From: Dasania marina DSM 21967
GTDB taxonomy: Bacteria; Pseudomonadota; Gammaproteobacteria; Pseudomonadales; Dasaniaceae
Assembly: GCF_000373485.1 (NCBI RefSeq)
Contig: NZ_KB891586.1
Location: 14,734-78,733, forward strand
DNA: 64,000 nt
Direction: 5' to 3'
Part shown: one piece after another, positions 43,132 through 51,959 of the stretch
Layout of the letters: each line of letters opens with the position of its first letter
Position numbering within the stretch: the first letter of the stretch is position 1
Notes under the pieces: model-generated
Told to the model about the DNA's origin: nothing
The model's database searches: none
Seen by the model: only the letters and a program-made list of their open reading frames with translations
Position numbers and translations under genes: made by a program

Positions 43132-43202
43132 TGGTTATTTATTACCACAAATAATTCATTAGCACAGGCGCGCTCGCATGTTCAAAGCTAGCCTGCTATT
43201 CA

Positions 43203-44558
43203 TTAGAGTCGACTGATATCGTTATATAAAGCAAGCATCATCATGCTAATGATAATAAAAAAGCCTAATCGGTAGCCCATTGCTTGAATGCGGTCAGATA
43301 CAGGACGGCCTGTTATTAGCTCCACTACCCCAAATAAAATATGGCCGCCATCCAAGACTGGTATAGGTAGTAGGTTTAACACCCCCAAACTCACACTAAG
43401 TAAGGCCAAGAAGCTCAAGTAGCTGCTGAGGCCAGAGTTTGCCGAGGCGGACGCCACTTTAGCAATGGTTATCGGGCCACTCAAGTTTTTTGGTGAGATT
43501 AGGCCCATTAACATCTTTTTAATGGATTGTAGGGTAAAAGCACTCATATCCCAGGTGCGTTTTAGCGACGCGGTCAACGCTGTGACGGGGCTGTATTGAA
43601 AATCTCGGCGCAGCTCTGGTGGCCACTCCGGCCATTTCACCCCCATACCGACCTGGCCATAGGCCTGGCCCTGCTCGTCTATTTTACGCTCTGGCGTTAA
43701 CAAGCTGCTGAGTACTTGTTCATTGCGCAAATACTGTACCGCTATAGCTTGCTCAGGGCGCTCGCGCACATAGTCCACCCAGTCGCCCCACTGCGCGATG
43801 GGCTGCTCGTCAGCCTGCACAACAATATCGCCGGTTTTAAAGCCGGCCACAGCGGCCGGGCTACCGGCCACTACTTGATCAATTTCGGCAATCAGCTTGG
43901 GGCGGTATAACTCTATCCCTATACCTGCCATCAGATCGGTGACTTCTACCCCCGACAACCAAGTTTCAACCGTAGCGCTAGAGCTATACGTTAAATCGGA
44001 GTTGGCATATTTAACGGTGAATTCTATCTCGCCACTGTCACCTATGCGCTCTAACAAGCGTAAGTGCAAGGCTTCCCACGTGGGCGTAGCTTCACCATCA
44101 ACAGCAACTATCTCCTGGCCCACTTCTAAGCCTGCTAACTCGGCGACAGAACCCGCTTCCACCTTATCGATAATTGGTGCAACACCGGAAACACCGGCTA
44201 CAAACACAAACCAATACACGATAATGGCTAAGAGGAAATTGGCCAAAGGCCCCGCTGCCACAGTCGCCAAGCGATGGCCTACCGGCTTATTATTAAACGC
44301 CATATGACGCAGCTCTTCAGGCACCTCACCCTCGCGCTCGTCTAGCATTTTGACATAGCCGCCCAAGGGGATAGCGGCGATAACATATTCAGTATCTAGC
44401 TTATCGCGCCAGCGGTATAGGGGTTTACCAAAGCCCACAGAAAAACGCAGTACTTTAATACCGCAGCGTCTAGCCACCCAAAAATGGCCGTATTCGTGTA
44501 TGGACACCAATATCGCTAAGGTGAAAAGGGTAATTAATACTGTTTGCAATAATTCCAT
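43203..44558 (-). CDS. rseP: Site-2 protease RseP
   Basis: The inner-membrane zinc protease cleaves anti-sigma factor RseA within the membrane and clears signal peptides. The zinc motif is HEYGH at residues 21-25 in the first transmembrane helix; the third ligand is in LLPIPVLDGGHILF. Two tandem PDZ domains (about 110-200 and 205-290) lie in the periplasm. The 451-residue length is standard. It sits between dxr and bamA, as in most gammaproteobacteria. Confidence 0.98.
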   Translation of the reverse strand: MELLQTVLITLFTLAILVSIHEYGHFWVARRCGIKVLRFSVGFGKPLYRWRDKLDTEYVIAAIPLGGYVKMLDEREGEVPEELRHMAFNNKPVGHRLATVAAGPLANFLLAIIVYWFVFVAGVSGVAPIIDKVEAGSVAELAGLEVGQEIVAVDGEATPTWEALHLRLLERIGDSGEIEFTVKYANSDLTYSSSATVETWLSGVEVTDLMAGIGIELYRPKLIAEIDQVVAGSPAAVAGFKTGDIVVQADEQPIAQWGDWVDYVRERPEQAIAVQYLRNEQVLSSLLTPERKIDEQGQAYGQVGMGVKWPEWPPELRRDFQYSPVTALTASLKRTWDMSAFTLQSIKKMLMGLISPKNLSGPITIAKVASASANSGLSSYLSFLALLSVSLGVLNLLPIPVLDGGHILFGVVELITGRPVSDRIQAMGYRLGFFIIISMMMLALYNDISRL

Positions 44559-44604
44559 GGAAAGAGACTACAACCTTTTTATTAGGGCTACTTCAATTCA
44601 ATAA

Positions 44605-45825
44605 TTAAGCGCAGGCGCGATTAGCGACCTGCTGCTGGGCTAAATCTCTGGCCTGTTGATCGGCCAATTGGACCACGGCCAAGGTAGAGGGTTCCACCAG
44701 CTGCGCGCTGGCCAACACCGACCGGATAATAACAGGGATATCAGTAAAACGTATCTGTTGATTGAGAAAAGCCTCTACTGCTACCTCATTGGCCGCATTT
44801 AACACCACCATAGCGGTTTTGCCGGTTTTAACCGCCTGCACAGCCAGCTCCAAACAAGGGAAGCGCTGGTAGTCGGGGGCTTCAAAATCCAGTGTTGCGG
44901 TGGTGATTATATCCAAGCTGGCCACACCCGACGCTATGCGCTCGGGCCAAGCTAGGGCATGCGCTATAGGGGTACGCATATCGGGATTACCCAACTGCGC
45001 CAGCACCGAACCGTCTACATACTCCACCATAGAGTGGATGATGCTTTGCGGGTGTATCACTATCTCTATATCTTCAGGCTGGGCGTTAAACAACCAGCAG
45101 GCTTCGATAAATTCCAAGCCCTTATTCATCATGGTGGCGGAATCGACTGATATTTTGCGCCCCATAGACCAATTAGGGTGGGCGCAGGCTTGGTCGGGAG
45201 TCACAGTAGCCAGCTGCTCTAGTGGCGTTTGTCGAAACGGGCCACCTGAGCCGGTAAGTAGAATTTTTCGTATGCCGCTAGCCGCCAAGGGATGACTGCC
45301 CTGACCCTGCTGCGACTGACTGGGCATGCATTGAAAAATGGCATTGTGTTCGCTATCGATGGGCAGCAGTACCGAACCACTTTTTTTCACCGCCTCCATA
45401 AACAAGCCACCAGCCATCACCAGCGCCTCTTTATTAGCCAGTAAGACTTTTTTGCCACTCTCTACCGCCACCATAGTGGGTGCTAAACCGGCAGCGCCAA
45501 CGATAGCGGCCATCACCGTATCCACCTCAACATGACTGGCAACGGCATTTAAACCTTCATCACCACTAAGCACTTCAGTATCGTGCAGGCCCTGCTCTTT
45601 AAGCAACGTCACTAATTGCGCTGCCGCCTGCGGGTCGCGCAACACCGCATAGCGAGGCTTATGCTGGGCCACTTGAGCGGCTAACTCTACGACACTGCTA
45701 TTGGCGGTTAAAGCGAAGAGGCGATAGCGCTCGGGGTGCCTAGCGCAAACATCCAAGGTGCTTACGCCTATAGAGCCAGTAGCGCCTAACACGGTGATAT
45801 TTTCTACTGCGATGGCTTTATCCAC
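44605..45825 (-). CDS. dxr: 1-deoxy-D-xylulose 5-phosphate reductoisomerase
   Basis: The enzyme commits carbon to the MEP isoprenoid pathway, using NADPH. The nucleotide-binding loop is [15 protein letters not shown] (about 13-27); [10 protein letters not shown], the metal-binding [11 protein letters not shown] and the flexible-loop/substrate stretch GSGGPFR and [13 protein letters not shown] are all present. The 406-residue length is slightly above E. coli (398). It is five bases from cdsA, suggesting one transcript. Confidence 0.98.
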   Translation of the reverse strand: MDKAIAVENITVLGATGSIGVSTLDVCARHPERYRLFALTANSSVVELAAQVAQHKPRYAVLRDPQAAAQLVTLLKEQGLHDTEVLSGDEGLNAVASHVEVDTVMAAIVGAAGLAPTMVAVESGKKVLLANKEALVMAGGLFMEAVKKSGSVLLPIDSEHNAIFQCMPSQSQQGQGSHPLAASGIRKILLTGSGGPFRQTPLEQLATVTPDQACAHPNWSMGRKISVDSATMMNKGLEFIEACWLFNAQPEDIEIVIHPQSIIHSMVEYVDGSVLAQLGNPDMRTPIAHALAWPERIASGVASLDIITTATLDFEAPDYQRFPCLELAVQAVKTGKTAMVVLNAANEVAVEAFLNQQIRFTDIPVIIRSVLASAQLVEPSTLAVVQLADQQARDLAQQQVANRACA

Positions 45826-45829
45826 TCTA

Positions 45830-46663
45830 TTACCAACCTACCAATAATAAGCACAGCGCATAAACCGGCGCTGCTGCTGTTAAACTATCCAGCCTATCCA
45901 TAATGCCGCCATGACCGGGCAAAATAGTGCCACTGTCTTTAACGCCCTGGTGGCGCTTAACCATACTCTCTAATAAATCACCTAGCACTGACGCCAAACC
46001 CGTTAATACAGCCACCACCAGCACGACTTCCAGACGCATAGTGTCAGTGCCGTAGCCATACCACAGTGCCACTGACAGACCACAAGTAGCCGCTAGGCCA
46101 CCCCAAAATCCAGCCCAAGATTTACCCGGGCTAACGGCTACCGCCAGCTTGGCTTTACCCCAAGCCTTACCGCTGAAATAAGCACCGGTATCAGCACAGG
46201 CTACTAAGGCTAGTAAAATAAAGAGGTAAGCTATGCCATGAGCGTTAAAACGCAGTGAGATAAACGCCAGCCAAGCGGGAATTAATACCAAAAAACCCAT
46301 CACTAAACGCGCAGGCACTGCTCCCCACAGCTTGCCGCTAGCGGGATAGCTTTTCACCCATAACAAGGCTACGGCCCACCACAGGCAGCCCAAGCCCAAT
46401 ACCTCACGCACCTGCAACCACGCTAAGGACTCACTCATCAACTGACAATACCAAGCCACCGCCGCTATCAGCAACAAACTACTCAGGGTGTAAGTTGCGC
46501 GACTGACAGTGCCCTGCAGGCCAGCCAAGGCCGACCACTCCCAGCTCGCCGCTAGGATGATGACTGTCATTACCGCAGCAAAATACAAGGGAGACAAAAA
46601 AACAATGGCGCAAGTCATCGCGCCTACCAATACTAATGCTGTAATTATTCGCTGTTTAAGCAC
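45830..46663 (-). CDS. cdsA: Phosphatidate cytidylyltransferase
   Basis: The polytopic membrane enzyme makes CDP-diacylglycerol from phosphatidic acid and CTP. About seven hydrophobic segments precede the C-terminal signature [20 protein letters not shown] and MDRLDSL (about 233-258). The length of 277 residues is normal. It is sandwiched between uppS and dxr in the conserved lipid cluster. Confidence 0.97.
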   Translation of the reverse strand: MLKQRIITALVLVGAMTCAIVFLSPLYFAAVMTVIILAASWEWSALAGLQGTVSRATYTLSSLLLIAAVAWYCQLMSESLAWLQVREVLGLGCLWWAVALLWVKSYPASGKLWGAVPARLVMGFLVLIPAWLAFISLRFNAHGIAYLFILLALVACADTGAYFSGKAWGKAKLAVAVSPGKSWAGFWGGLAATCGLSVALWYGYGTDTMRLEVVLVVAVLTGLASVLGDLLESMVKRHQGVKDSGTILPGHGGIMDRLDSLTAAAPVYALCLLLVGW

Positions 46664-46688
46664 GACAGCCCTCTTTTATTTATTCTCG

Positions 46689-47471
46689 TTATGTACTGTC
46701 GGCGTCTTTACGAGCACCAAAGCGTCTATCACGTTGCGCGTAGGCAGCCAGTGCCTCACGCAGGTCGAGCTCGGAAAAATCTGGCCACAGAGTTTTGGAA
46801 AAAAACAATTCTGCATAAGCCAGCTGCCATAGCAAAAAATTGCTGATGCGATGTTCATCCGCGGTACGCACACACAGATCGGGGGCCGGCAAATCAGCCA
46901 AAGCCATATGCTTGGCCATGTGTTGGCTATCCACCTGTTCCAGCGCCAACTCACCGCGCTGTACCTGTCCCGCTAAGATTTTGGCGGCGTTGGCTATATC
47001 CCACTGGCCGCCGTAATCCACCGCCAACACCAATACCGCCTTATCATTATTTGCGGTTAGCCGCTCAGCCTCAGCCATTTGCTTGCGCAAAGCCGTACTG
47101 AAATTATTACGATTACCGATAAACCGCATTTGCACACCGTCGGCATGCAAGCGCTTCATTTCTTTTTTTAAATAGCTAGCAAACAACTGCATTAGCGCCT
47201 TAACCTCTAAGGCCGGGCGCTGCCAGTTTTCGCTACTAAAGGCAAACAGGGTAACCACTTGTATGCCATAGCCCATAGCCATTTGCAGTACTTTGCGCAC
47301 TGACTCAACCCCGGCGGTATGCCCCGACGTGGTTGACTTGCCGTGCTGCTTGGCCCAACGACTATTACCGTCCATGATAAAAGCTATGTGTTGCGGTATT
47401 ACCGCAAAATCACCCGCTTTTTCACCTAGCGTAATCGCTGCACCAGAGTCACTATCACTTGAATCCGGCAT
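46689..47471 (-). CDS. uppS: Undecaprenyl diphosphate synthase
   Basis: The cis-prenyltransferase builds the C55 carrier for wall and LPS synthesis. The catalytic aspartate is Asp34 in HIAFIMDGNSRWAKQHG, and the product-binding block RTADEHRISNFLLWQLAYAE and the RFGAR end are present. The frame has about 25 residues before the conserved HIAFIMDGN; an internal start is possible but no better candidate is evident. It follows frr after seven bases. Confidence 0.97.
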   Translation of the reverse strand: MPDSSDSDSGAAITLGEKAGDFAVIPQHIAFIMDGNSRWAKQHGKSTTSGHTAGVESVRKVLQMAMGYGIQVVTLFAFSSENWQRPALEVKALMQLFASYLKKEMKRLHADGVQMRFIGNRNNFSTALRKQMAEAERLTANNDKAVLVLAVDYGGQWDIANAAKILAGQVQRGELALEQVDSQHMAKHMALADLPAPDLCVRTADEHRISNFLLWQLAYAELFFSKTLWPDFSELDLREALAAYAQRDRRFGARKDADST

Positions 47472-47478
47472 AAGGTGT

Positions 47479-48036
47479 TTATATTTCCATTAAGTCTTTT
47501 TCTTTAATCGCCAAAGCCTTATCAACTTCGACCACATACTTATCGGTGATTTTTTGAATATCATCCTGCGCGCGGCGCTCGTCGTCTTCAGAAATTTCTT
47601 TTTCTTTCTGTAGCTCTTTAATATCGCCTAATATGTCTCTACGTATATTGCGTAAAGACACTTTCGAATGCTCAGCCTCGGAACGAGCCTGCTTGGTATA
47701 ACCCTTGCGGGTTTCTTCCGTTAGCATAGGCATAGGTATACGTATTACCGCACCGGCGGTAGACGGGTTTAAACCCAAGCCCGATTTCATAATGGCTTTT
47801 TCGACTTCCGGCACCATAGGCTTTTCCCAGGGTACGACTGACAGAGTACGACCATCTTCAATATTAATAGCGGCGACTTGGCTTAGCGGGGTTTCGGAAC
47901 CATAGTAATTCACGCGTATGCCATCCAATATGCTGGGATGGGCTCTGCCCGTACGAATTTTATTTAAACTAACACCCAGCGCAGCCATGGTTTTTTGCAT
48001 GCGGTCTTCGGCATCTTGTTTTAATTCTTCAATCAC
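47479..48036 (-). CDS. frr: Ribosome recycling factor
   Basis: The 185-residue protein mimics tRNA and, with EF-G, splits post-termination ribosomes. Conserved blocks include [66 protein letters not shown] and the C-terminal [23 protein letters not shown]. It stands in the usual order pyrH-frr-uppS. Confidence 0.98.
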   Translation of the reverse strand: MIEELKQDAEDRMQKTMAALGVSLNKIRTGRAHPSILDGIRVNYYGSETPLSQVAAINIEDGRTLSVVPWEKPMVPEVEKAIMKSGLGLNPSTAGAVIRIPMPMLTEETRKGYTKQARSEAEHSKVSLRNIRRDILGDIKELQKEKEISEDDERRAQDDIQKITDKYVVEVDKALAIKEKDLMEI

Positions 48037-48099
48037 GATTCAATCTCCTAAAACTATTATTCGCTTTTTACTAAACAGCTTACTCAACTATCTACTCAT

Positions 48100-48837
48100 T
48101 CATTCAACAATTTCTTCAATAAGAGTGCCTTCGTCGCCACCCACTACGATATTAAGCAGGGCTCCGGCTTTTTCCATTTCGAATACACGCAAAGGCATAT
48201 TGTGGTCGCGGCATAAGCAAATAGCGGTTAAATCCATTACCCCTAATTTTTTATCCAACACTTCGTCGTAGCTCAAACGATCGTACTTGGTGGCCGTTGC
48301 ATCTATGGCCGGGTCGGCACTATACACGCCGTCCACTTTGGTTGCCTTAAGCACAATTTCGGCATCAACTTCTATGCCACGCAAACAGGCGGCAGAATCG
48401 GTAGTAAAAAATGGGTTGCCGGTACCGGCCGAGAAAATCACCACCTCACCGCGATGTAAGGCGCGCATGGCTTTACGTCTATCGTAATGATCAACAACAC
48501 CGCTCATAGGTATAGCCGACATTACTCGCGACACAATATTACAGCGCTCTAGCGCGTCACGCATAGCCAGGCCATTCATTACCGTGGCCAGCATACCCAT
48601 GTGATCACCAGTCACCCTATCTAAACCGGCTTTCTGCAAAGCAGCGCCGCGAAAAATATTACCACCACCAACCACTAGGCCTACCTGCACGCCTATGCCG
48701 ACTAATTGCCCTATCTCCAGCGCCATGCGGTCCAGCACTTTTGGGTCTATGCCGAAGCCTTCATCCCCCATTAAAGCCTCACCGCTAAGCTTTAATAAAA
48801 TACGCTTATACTTTCTATCGCTGGCTTTTACTGACAT
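48100..48837 (-). CDS. pyrH: UMP kinase
   Basis: The hexameric kinase of the amino acid kinase fold converts UMP to UDP. It begins [31 protein letters not shown] and the [26 protein letters not shown] segment are family features. At 245 residues it is standard. It feeds the pyrimidine pool used by pyrG and by CTP-dependent ispD and cdsA in this window. Confidence 0.98.
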   Translation of the reverse strand: MSVKASDRKYKRILLKLSGEALMGDEGFGIDPKVLDRMALEIGQLVGIGVQVGLVVGGGNIFRGAALQKAGLDRVTGDHMGMLATVMNGLAMRDALERCNIVSRVMSAIPMSGVVDHYDRRKAMRALHRGEVVIFSAGTGNPFFTTDSAACLRGIEVDAEIVLKATKVDGVYSADPAIDATATKYDRLSYDEVLDKKLGVMDLTAICLCRDHNMPLRVFEMEKAGALLNIVVGGDEGTLIEEIVE

Positions 48838-48988
48838 GGCTAAACCCTCTACACAATATATGGTTACGTTGTAACTGGTGTTAGATTAAAGCTCTAAAAT
48901 ACCGCCACCAAAGCCGCTAGCGGACAATACTCAAAAGGCTCAATCTAACACGAATCCACCCGGCGTGGAATTGACTGACTCTGATACT

Positions 48989-49012
48989 AAAACGGGGCCA
49001 AAAGGCCCCGTT
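48989..49012 (-). terminator. Hairpin terminator after tsf
   Basis: A palindrome AAACGGGGCC-AAAA... that is, arms ACGGGGCC/GGCCCCGT with a four-base loop, begins 16 bases beyond the tsf stop codon. The T-run on the minus strand is short (TTTTAG), so termination may be partial, allowing some read-through into pyrH. Confidence 0.75.
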
Positions 49013-49027
49013 TGGTCACAATTAAAA

Positions 49028-49894
49028 TTAACCTTTTAACTGTGCGGCAACTTCAGCAGCGAAGTCGACCGTTTCAACTTCTATGCCCTCACCCACTTCA
49101 AAGCGAATGAAAGACTGCACATCAGCGCCAGCATCTTTCACTAATTGACCCACAGTCAACTCTGGGTTCTTAACAAAAGCCTGCTCTACCAAGCTATTCT
49201 CTTTCAAGAACTTCTGGATGCGACCCGTCATCATTTTTTCAATAATAGCTTCGGGCTTGCCGGCCATATCTGGCTGTGCCTTGATAATTTCTTTCTCGGC
49301 ATTAACCGTAGCCTCATCCATATCTTCAGGCTTGTTAACCTGAGGGTTAGATGCCGCAACGTGCATGGCTACATCTTTAGCTAACTCAGTTTCACCACCT
49401 TGCAACGAAACCAATACCGCAATCCTGTTGTTTGAGTGCGTGTAGCTACCGATAACGCCGTTATTAGCTTCAACTAACTCTATGCGACGTAAACCGATGT
49501 TTTCACCGATTTTTTGTACCAGCGCTTCTCTAGCTGAAGTCATATCGCCAGCCATTAAGGCAGCAACATCTGTTTGCTTTTCGGCAAATGCTTTATCAAC
49601 AACAGCATTAACAAAACCTAAGAAGCTTTCGTCACGGGCAGCAAAGTCCGTTTCAGAGTTCACTTCAACCAATACACCGTAGCTGCCATCTTCAGCAACA
49701 CGCGCCACTACTACACCTTCAGCAGCAGTACGGCCGGCTTTTTTAGCAGCCTTCATGCCGCTGCTTTTACGTAGCTCTTCAATTGCTTTTTCGATGTCGC
49801 CATCAGCTTCTTGTAGCGCTTTTTTACATTCCATCATGCCGAGCTGAGTACGCTCGCGCAGTTCTTTAACCATTGCAGCAGAAATTGCAGCCAT
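49028..49894 (-). CDS. tsf: Translation elongation factor Ts
   Basis: EF-Ts recharges EF-Tu by GDP release. The N-terminal UBA-like domain ([19 protein letters not shown]), the TDFAARDE motif contacting EF-Tu, and the C-terminal [17 protein letters not shown] are present. The 288-residue length is normal. It follows rpsB across a hairpin terminator, the universal rpsB-tsf order. Confidence 0.99.
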   Translation of the reverse strand: MAAISAAMVKELRERTQLGMMECKKALQEADGDIEKAIEELRKSSGMKAAKKAGRTAAEGVVVARVAEDGSYGVLVEVNSETDFAARDESFLGFVNAVVDKAFAEKQTDVAALMAGDMTSAREALVQKIGENIGLRRIELVEANNGVIGSYTHSNNRIAVLVSLQGGETELAKDVAMHVAASNPQVNKPEDMDEATVNAEKEIIKAQPDMAGKPEAIIEKMMTGRIQKFLKENSLVEQAFVKNPELTVGQLVKDAGADVQSFIRFEVGEGIEVETVDFAAEVAAQLKG

Positions 49895-49974
49895 TGAGAT
49901 ATCCTCCGACGCGATAATTAAGCTTGCTTAACTATCGATAATTTTTTTCAACACTAAGTTCAAACATCAGCTTC

Positions 49975-50000
49975 AAAAAAGGGGGCTAAGCCCCCTTTTA
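49975..50000 (-). terminator. Terminator/attenuator between rpsB and tsf
   Basis: Read on the minus strand, AAGGGGGCT and AGCCCCCTT form a strong stem (about 49980-49998) followed by T residues (49980-49975). In this position a hairpin commonly reduces tsf expression relative to rpsB. Confidence 0.85.
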
Positions 50001-50017
50001 ATGCTGGCAAACACTAC

Positions 50018-50794
50018 TTATTCAGCAGTAGGCTTTTCTTCAACGGCAGCGGCAGGAGCGGCAGCGGCAGCTTCTTCTACGAATTCGTTCTTCTTAGAAA
50101 CAGCGCCGTCAGCAGCACGACCAGCAATAACCGCATCAGCCATAGCTGTAGCGTATAGCTTGATAGCACGGATAGCATCGTCGTTACCTGGGATAACGTA
50201 ATCAACACCATCGGGGTTGCTGTTAGTATCAACAATGCCAATAACCGGTATACCTAGGTTGTTAGCTTCTTGGATAGCGATGCGCTCGTGATCAACATCA
50301 ACAACGAACAAAGCGTCAGGCAAACCGCCCATATCTTTAATACCGCCTATAGAACGCTCTAGCTTTTCCATATCGCGAGTACGCATTAGCGCTTCTTTCT
50401 TAGTTAACGCATCAAAAGTACCGTCTTTCATTTGCGCTTCAAGATCACGGTAACGTTTGATAGAACCACGGATAGTTTTGTAGTTGGTTAACATGCCGCC
50501 TAACCAGCGGTGGCTAACGTAGGGCTGGCTAGCACGCTCAGCCTGCTCTTTCATGATTTTGCCAGCAGCGCGCTTGGTACCAACAAAAAGGATTTTGTTG
50601 CGGCTGTTAGCTAGGCGCTGAATAAACGCTAGGGCATCATTAAATGCAGGAACTGTTTGCTCCAGGTTAATGATATGAATCTTGTTGCGAGCACCAAAAA
50701 TGTATTTATCCATTTTTGGGTTCCAGTAACGCGTTTGGTGGCCAAAGTGAACACCAGCTTGCAGCATTTCGCGCATGCTTACTTGAGTAGTCAT
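50018..50794 (-). CDS. rpsB: 30S ribosomal protein S2
   Basis: The protein begins [24 protein letters not shown] and contains [34 protein letters not shown] and [36 protein letters not shown]-like blocks diagnostic of S2. Residues from about 235 are an Ala/Glu/Pro-rich tail. At 258 residues it is standard for proteobacteria. The 379-bp gap to map contains its promoter and leader. Confidence 0.99.
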   Translation of the reverse strand: MTTQVSMREMLQAGVHFGHQTRYWNPKMDKYIFGARNKIHIINLEQTVPAFNDALAFIQRLANSRNKILFVGTKRAAGKIMKEQAERASQPYVSHRWLGGMLTNYKTIRGSIKRYRDLEAQMKDGTFDALTKKEALMRTRDMEKLERSIGGIKDMGGLPDALFVVDVDHERIAIQEANNLGIPVIGIVDTNSNPDGVDYVIPGNDDAIRAIKLYATAMADAVIAGRAADGAVSKKNEFVEEAAAAAPAAAVEEKPTAE

Positions 50795-50974
50795 AATATA
50801 CCTTTAATAGTTAGGGTTAGGCCTCCATATACCCCATTCTTCAACCCCTTCAGCTTACCTATAGAATAAGTAAAGCCTACAAGGCACCCAGAACAATGTG
50901 ACGGTATATGTGCGGATTTGTTGCCCAAATTCAGTGGATTTAAAACACAGTGTTTTTAACCCGCCCATTTGAGT

Positions 50975-51010
50975 GCGCGCTTTATACCATAACAGCCCAA
51001 GAACTGGAAG
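50975..51010 (-). promoter_or_regulatory. Candidate rpsB-tsf promoter with GC-rich discriminator
   Basis: On the minus strand CTTCCA (51010-51005) and TATAAA (50986-50981) are 18 bases apart, and GCGCGC (50980-50975) follows at once. Such a GC discriminator is typical of ribosomal promoters under ppGpp control. The implied leader is about 175 bases, room for the S2 autoregulatory RNA known from rpsB genes, though I cannot verify that fold here. The rest of the 50795-51173 gap shows no gene. Confidence 0.5.
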
Positions 51011-51173
51011 AAAAATGGCTATTTTTAACAATAAGCCCCCTGCCCGCGCTCGCGCCACCGAGATAATTTAGCCAAGCCCACAGGCCATGGTTTACAATAG
51101 CCCGGCGCAGCGATCAGCGCCGCCAGCTAGGCGTTTAAAAAGCATACAAATTCATTACAAAACAGATAGTTAT

Positions 51174-51956
51174 ATGAACGTTACGATTAAGACAGCAGAT
51201 GAAATTGCAAAAATGCGTATAGCCGGCCGCCTCGCTGCCCAAGTACTAGAGATGATCACTCCCCATGTGGTGCCCGGCATCACTACGGGTGAGCTAGATC
51301 AAATTTGTTACGACTACATCGTCAACGAGCAAAAGGCCATACCGGCGCCGTTAAACTACCACGGCTTCCCGAAATCTATCTGCACCTCGATTAACGAGGT
51401 GGTTTGCCACGGCATCCCCCATGAGAAAAAGGTGCTGCGCGACGGCGACATACTCAACATCGATATCACCGTCATTAAAGATGAATACCACGGCGACACC
51501 AGTAAAATGTTTCATGTGGGCAAGCCCAAGCCCCACAACGAGCGCTTGGTAAACATCACCCAAGAGTGCCTGTACCAGGCCATAGAGATTGTTAAGCCCG
51601 GCTGCACGTTAGGTGATATAGGCCATATTATTCAGAAACACGCCGAGGCCAACTACTACTCTATCGTGCGCGAATATTGCGGCCACGGCATAGGCAAAGT
51701 TTTTCACGAAGACCCACAAGTGGTGCACTACGGCAACAAGGGCGAGGGCATGGTCATCAAAGAAGGCATGACCTTTACCATAGAGCCTATGCTCAACGCC
51801 GGTAAGCGCCACGTTAAGCTCAACAAAAAAGACGGCTGGACGGTAACCACCAAAGATGGTCGTGCCTCGGCCCAATGGGAACACACCCTAGCGGTCACCA
51901 GCGATGGCGTAGAAGTACTTACCGCCAGGCCAGATGAGCCCTTTTACCGACCCTAA
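51174..51956 (+). CDS. map: Type I methionine aminopeptidase
   Basis: The cytoplasmic metalloenzyme removes the initiator methionine. Metal and catalytic residues appear in VCHGIPHEKKVLRDGDILNI, the Asp pair of DITVIKDEYHGDTS, YCGHGIGKVFHEDPQV, FTIEPML and QWEHTLAVT. The open frame begins at 51087, but the family N-terminus NVTIKTADEIAKMRIAGRLA starts with the ATG at 51174 (260 residues); the upstream part is not conserved-looking. It is divergent from rpsB, as in E. coli, and three bases from glnD. Confidence 0.97.
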   Translation: MNVTIKTADEIAKMRIAGRLAAQVLEMITPHVVPGITTGELDQICYDYIVNEQKAIPAPLNYHGFPKSICTSINEVVCHGIPHEKKVLRDGDILNIDITVIKDEYHGDTSKMFHVGKPKPHNERLVNITQECLYQAIEIVKPGCTLGDIGHIIQKHAEANYYSIVREYCGHGIGKVFHEDPQVVHYGNKGEGMVIKEGMTFTIEPMLNAGKRHVKLNKKDGWTVTTKDGRASAQWEHTLAVTSDGVEVLTARPDEPFYRP

Positions 51957-51959
51957 GCC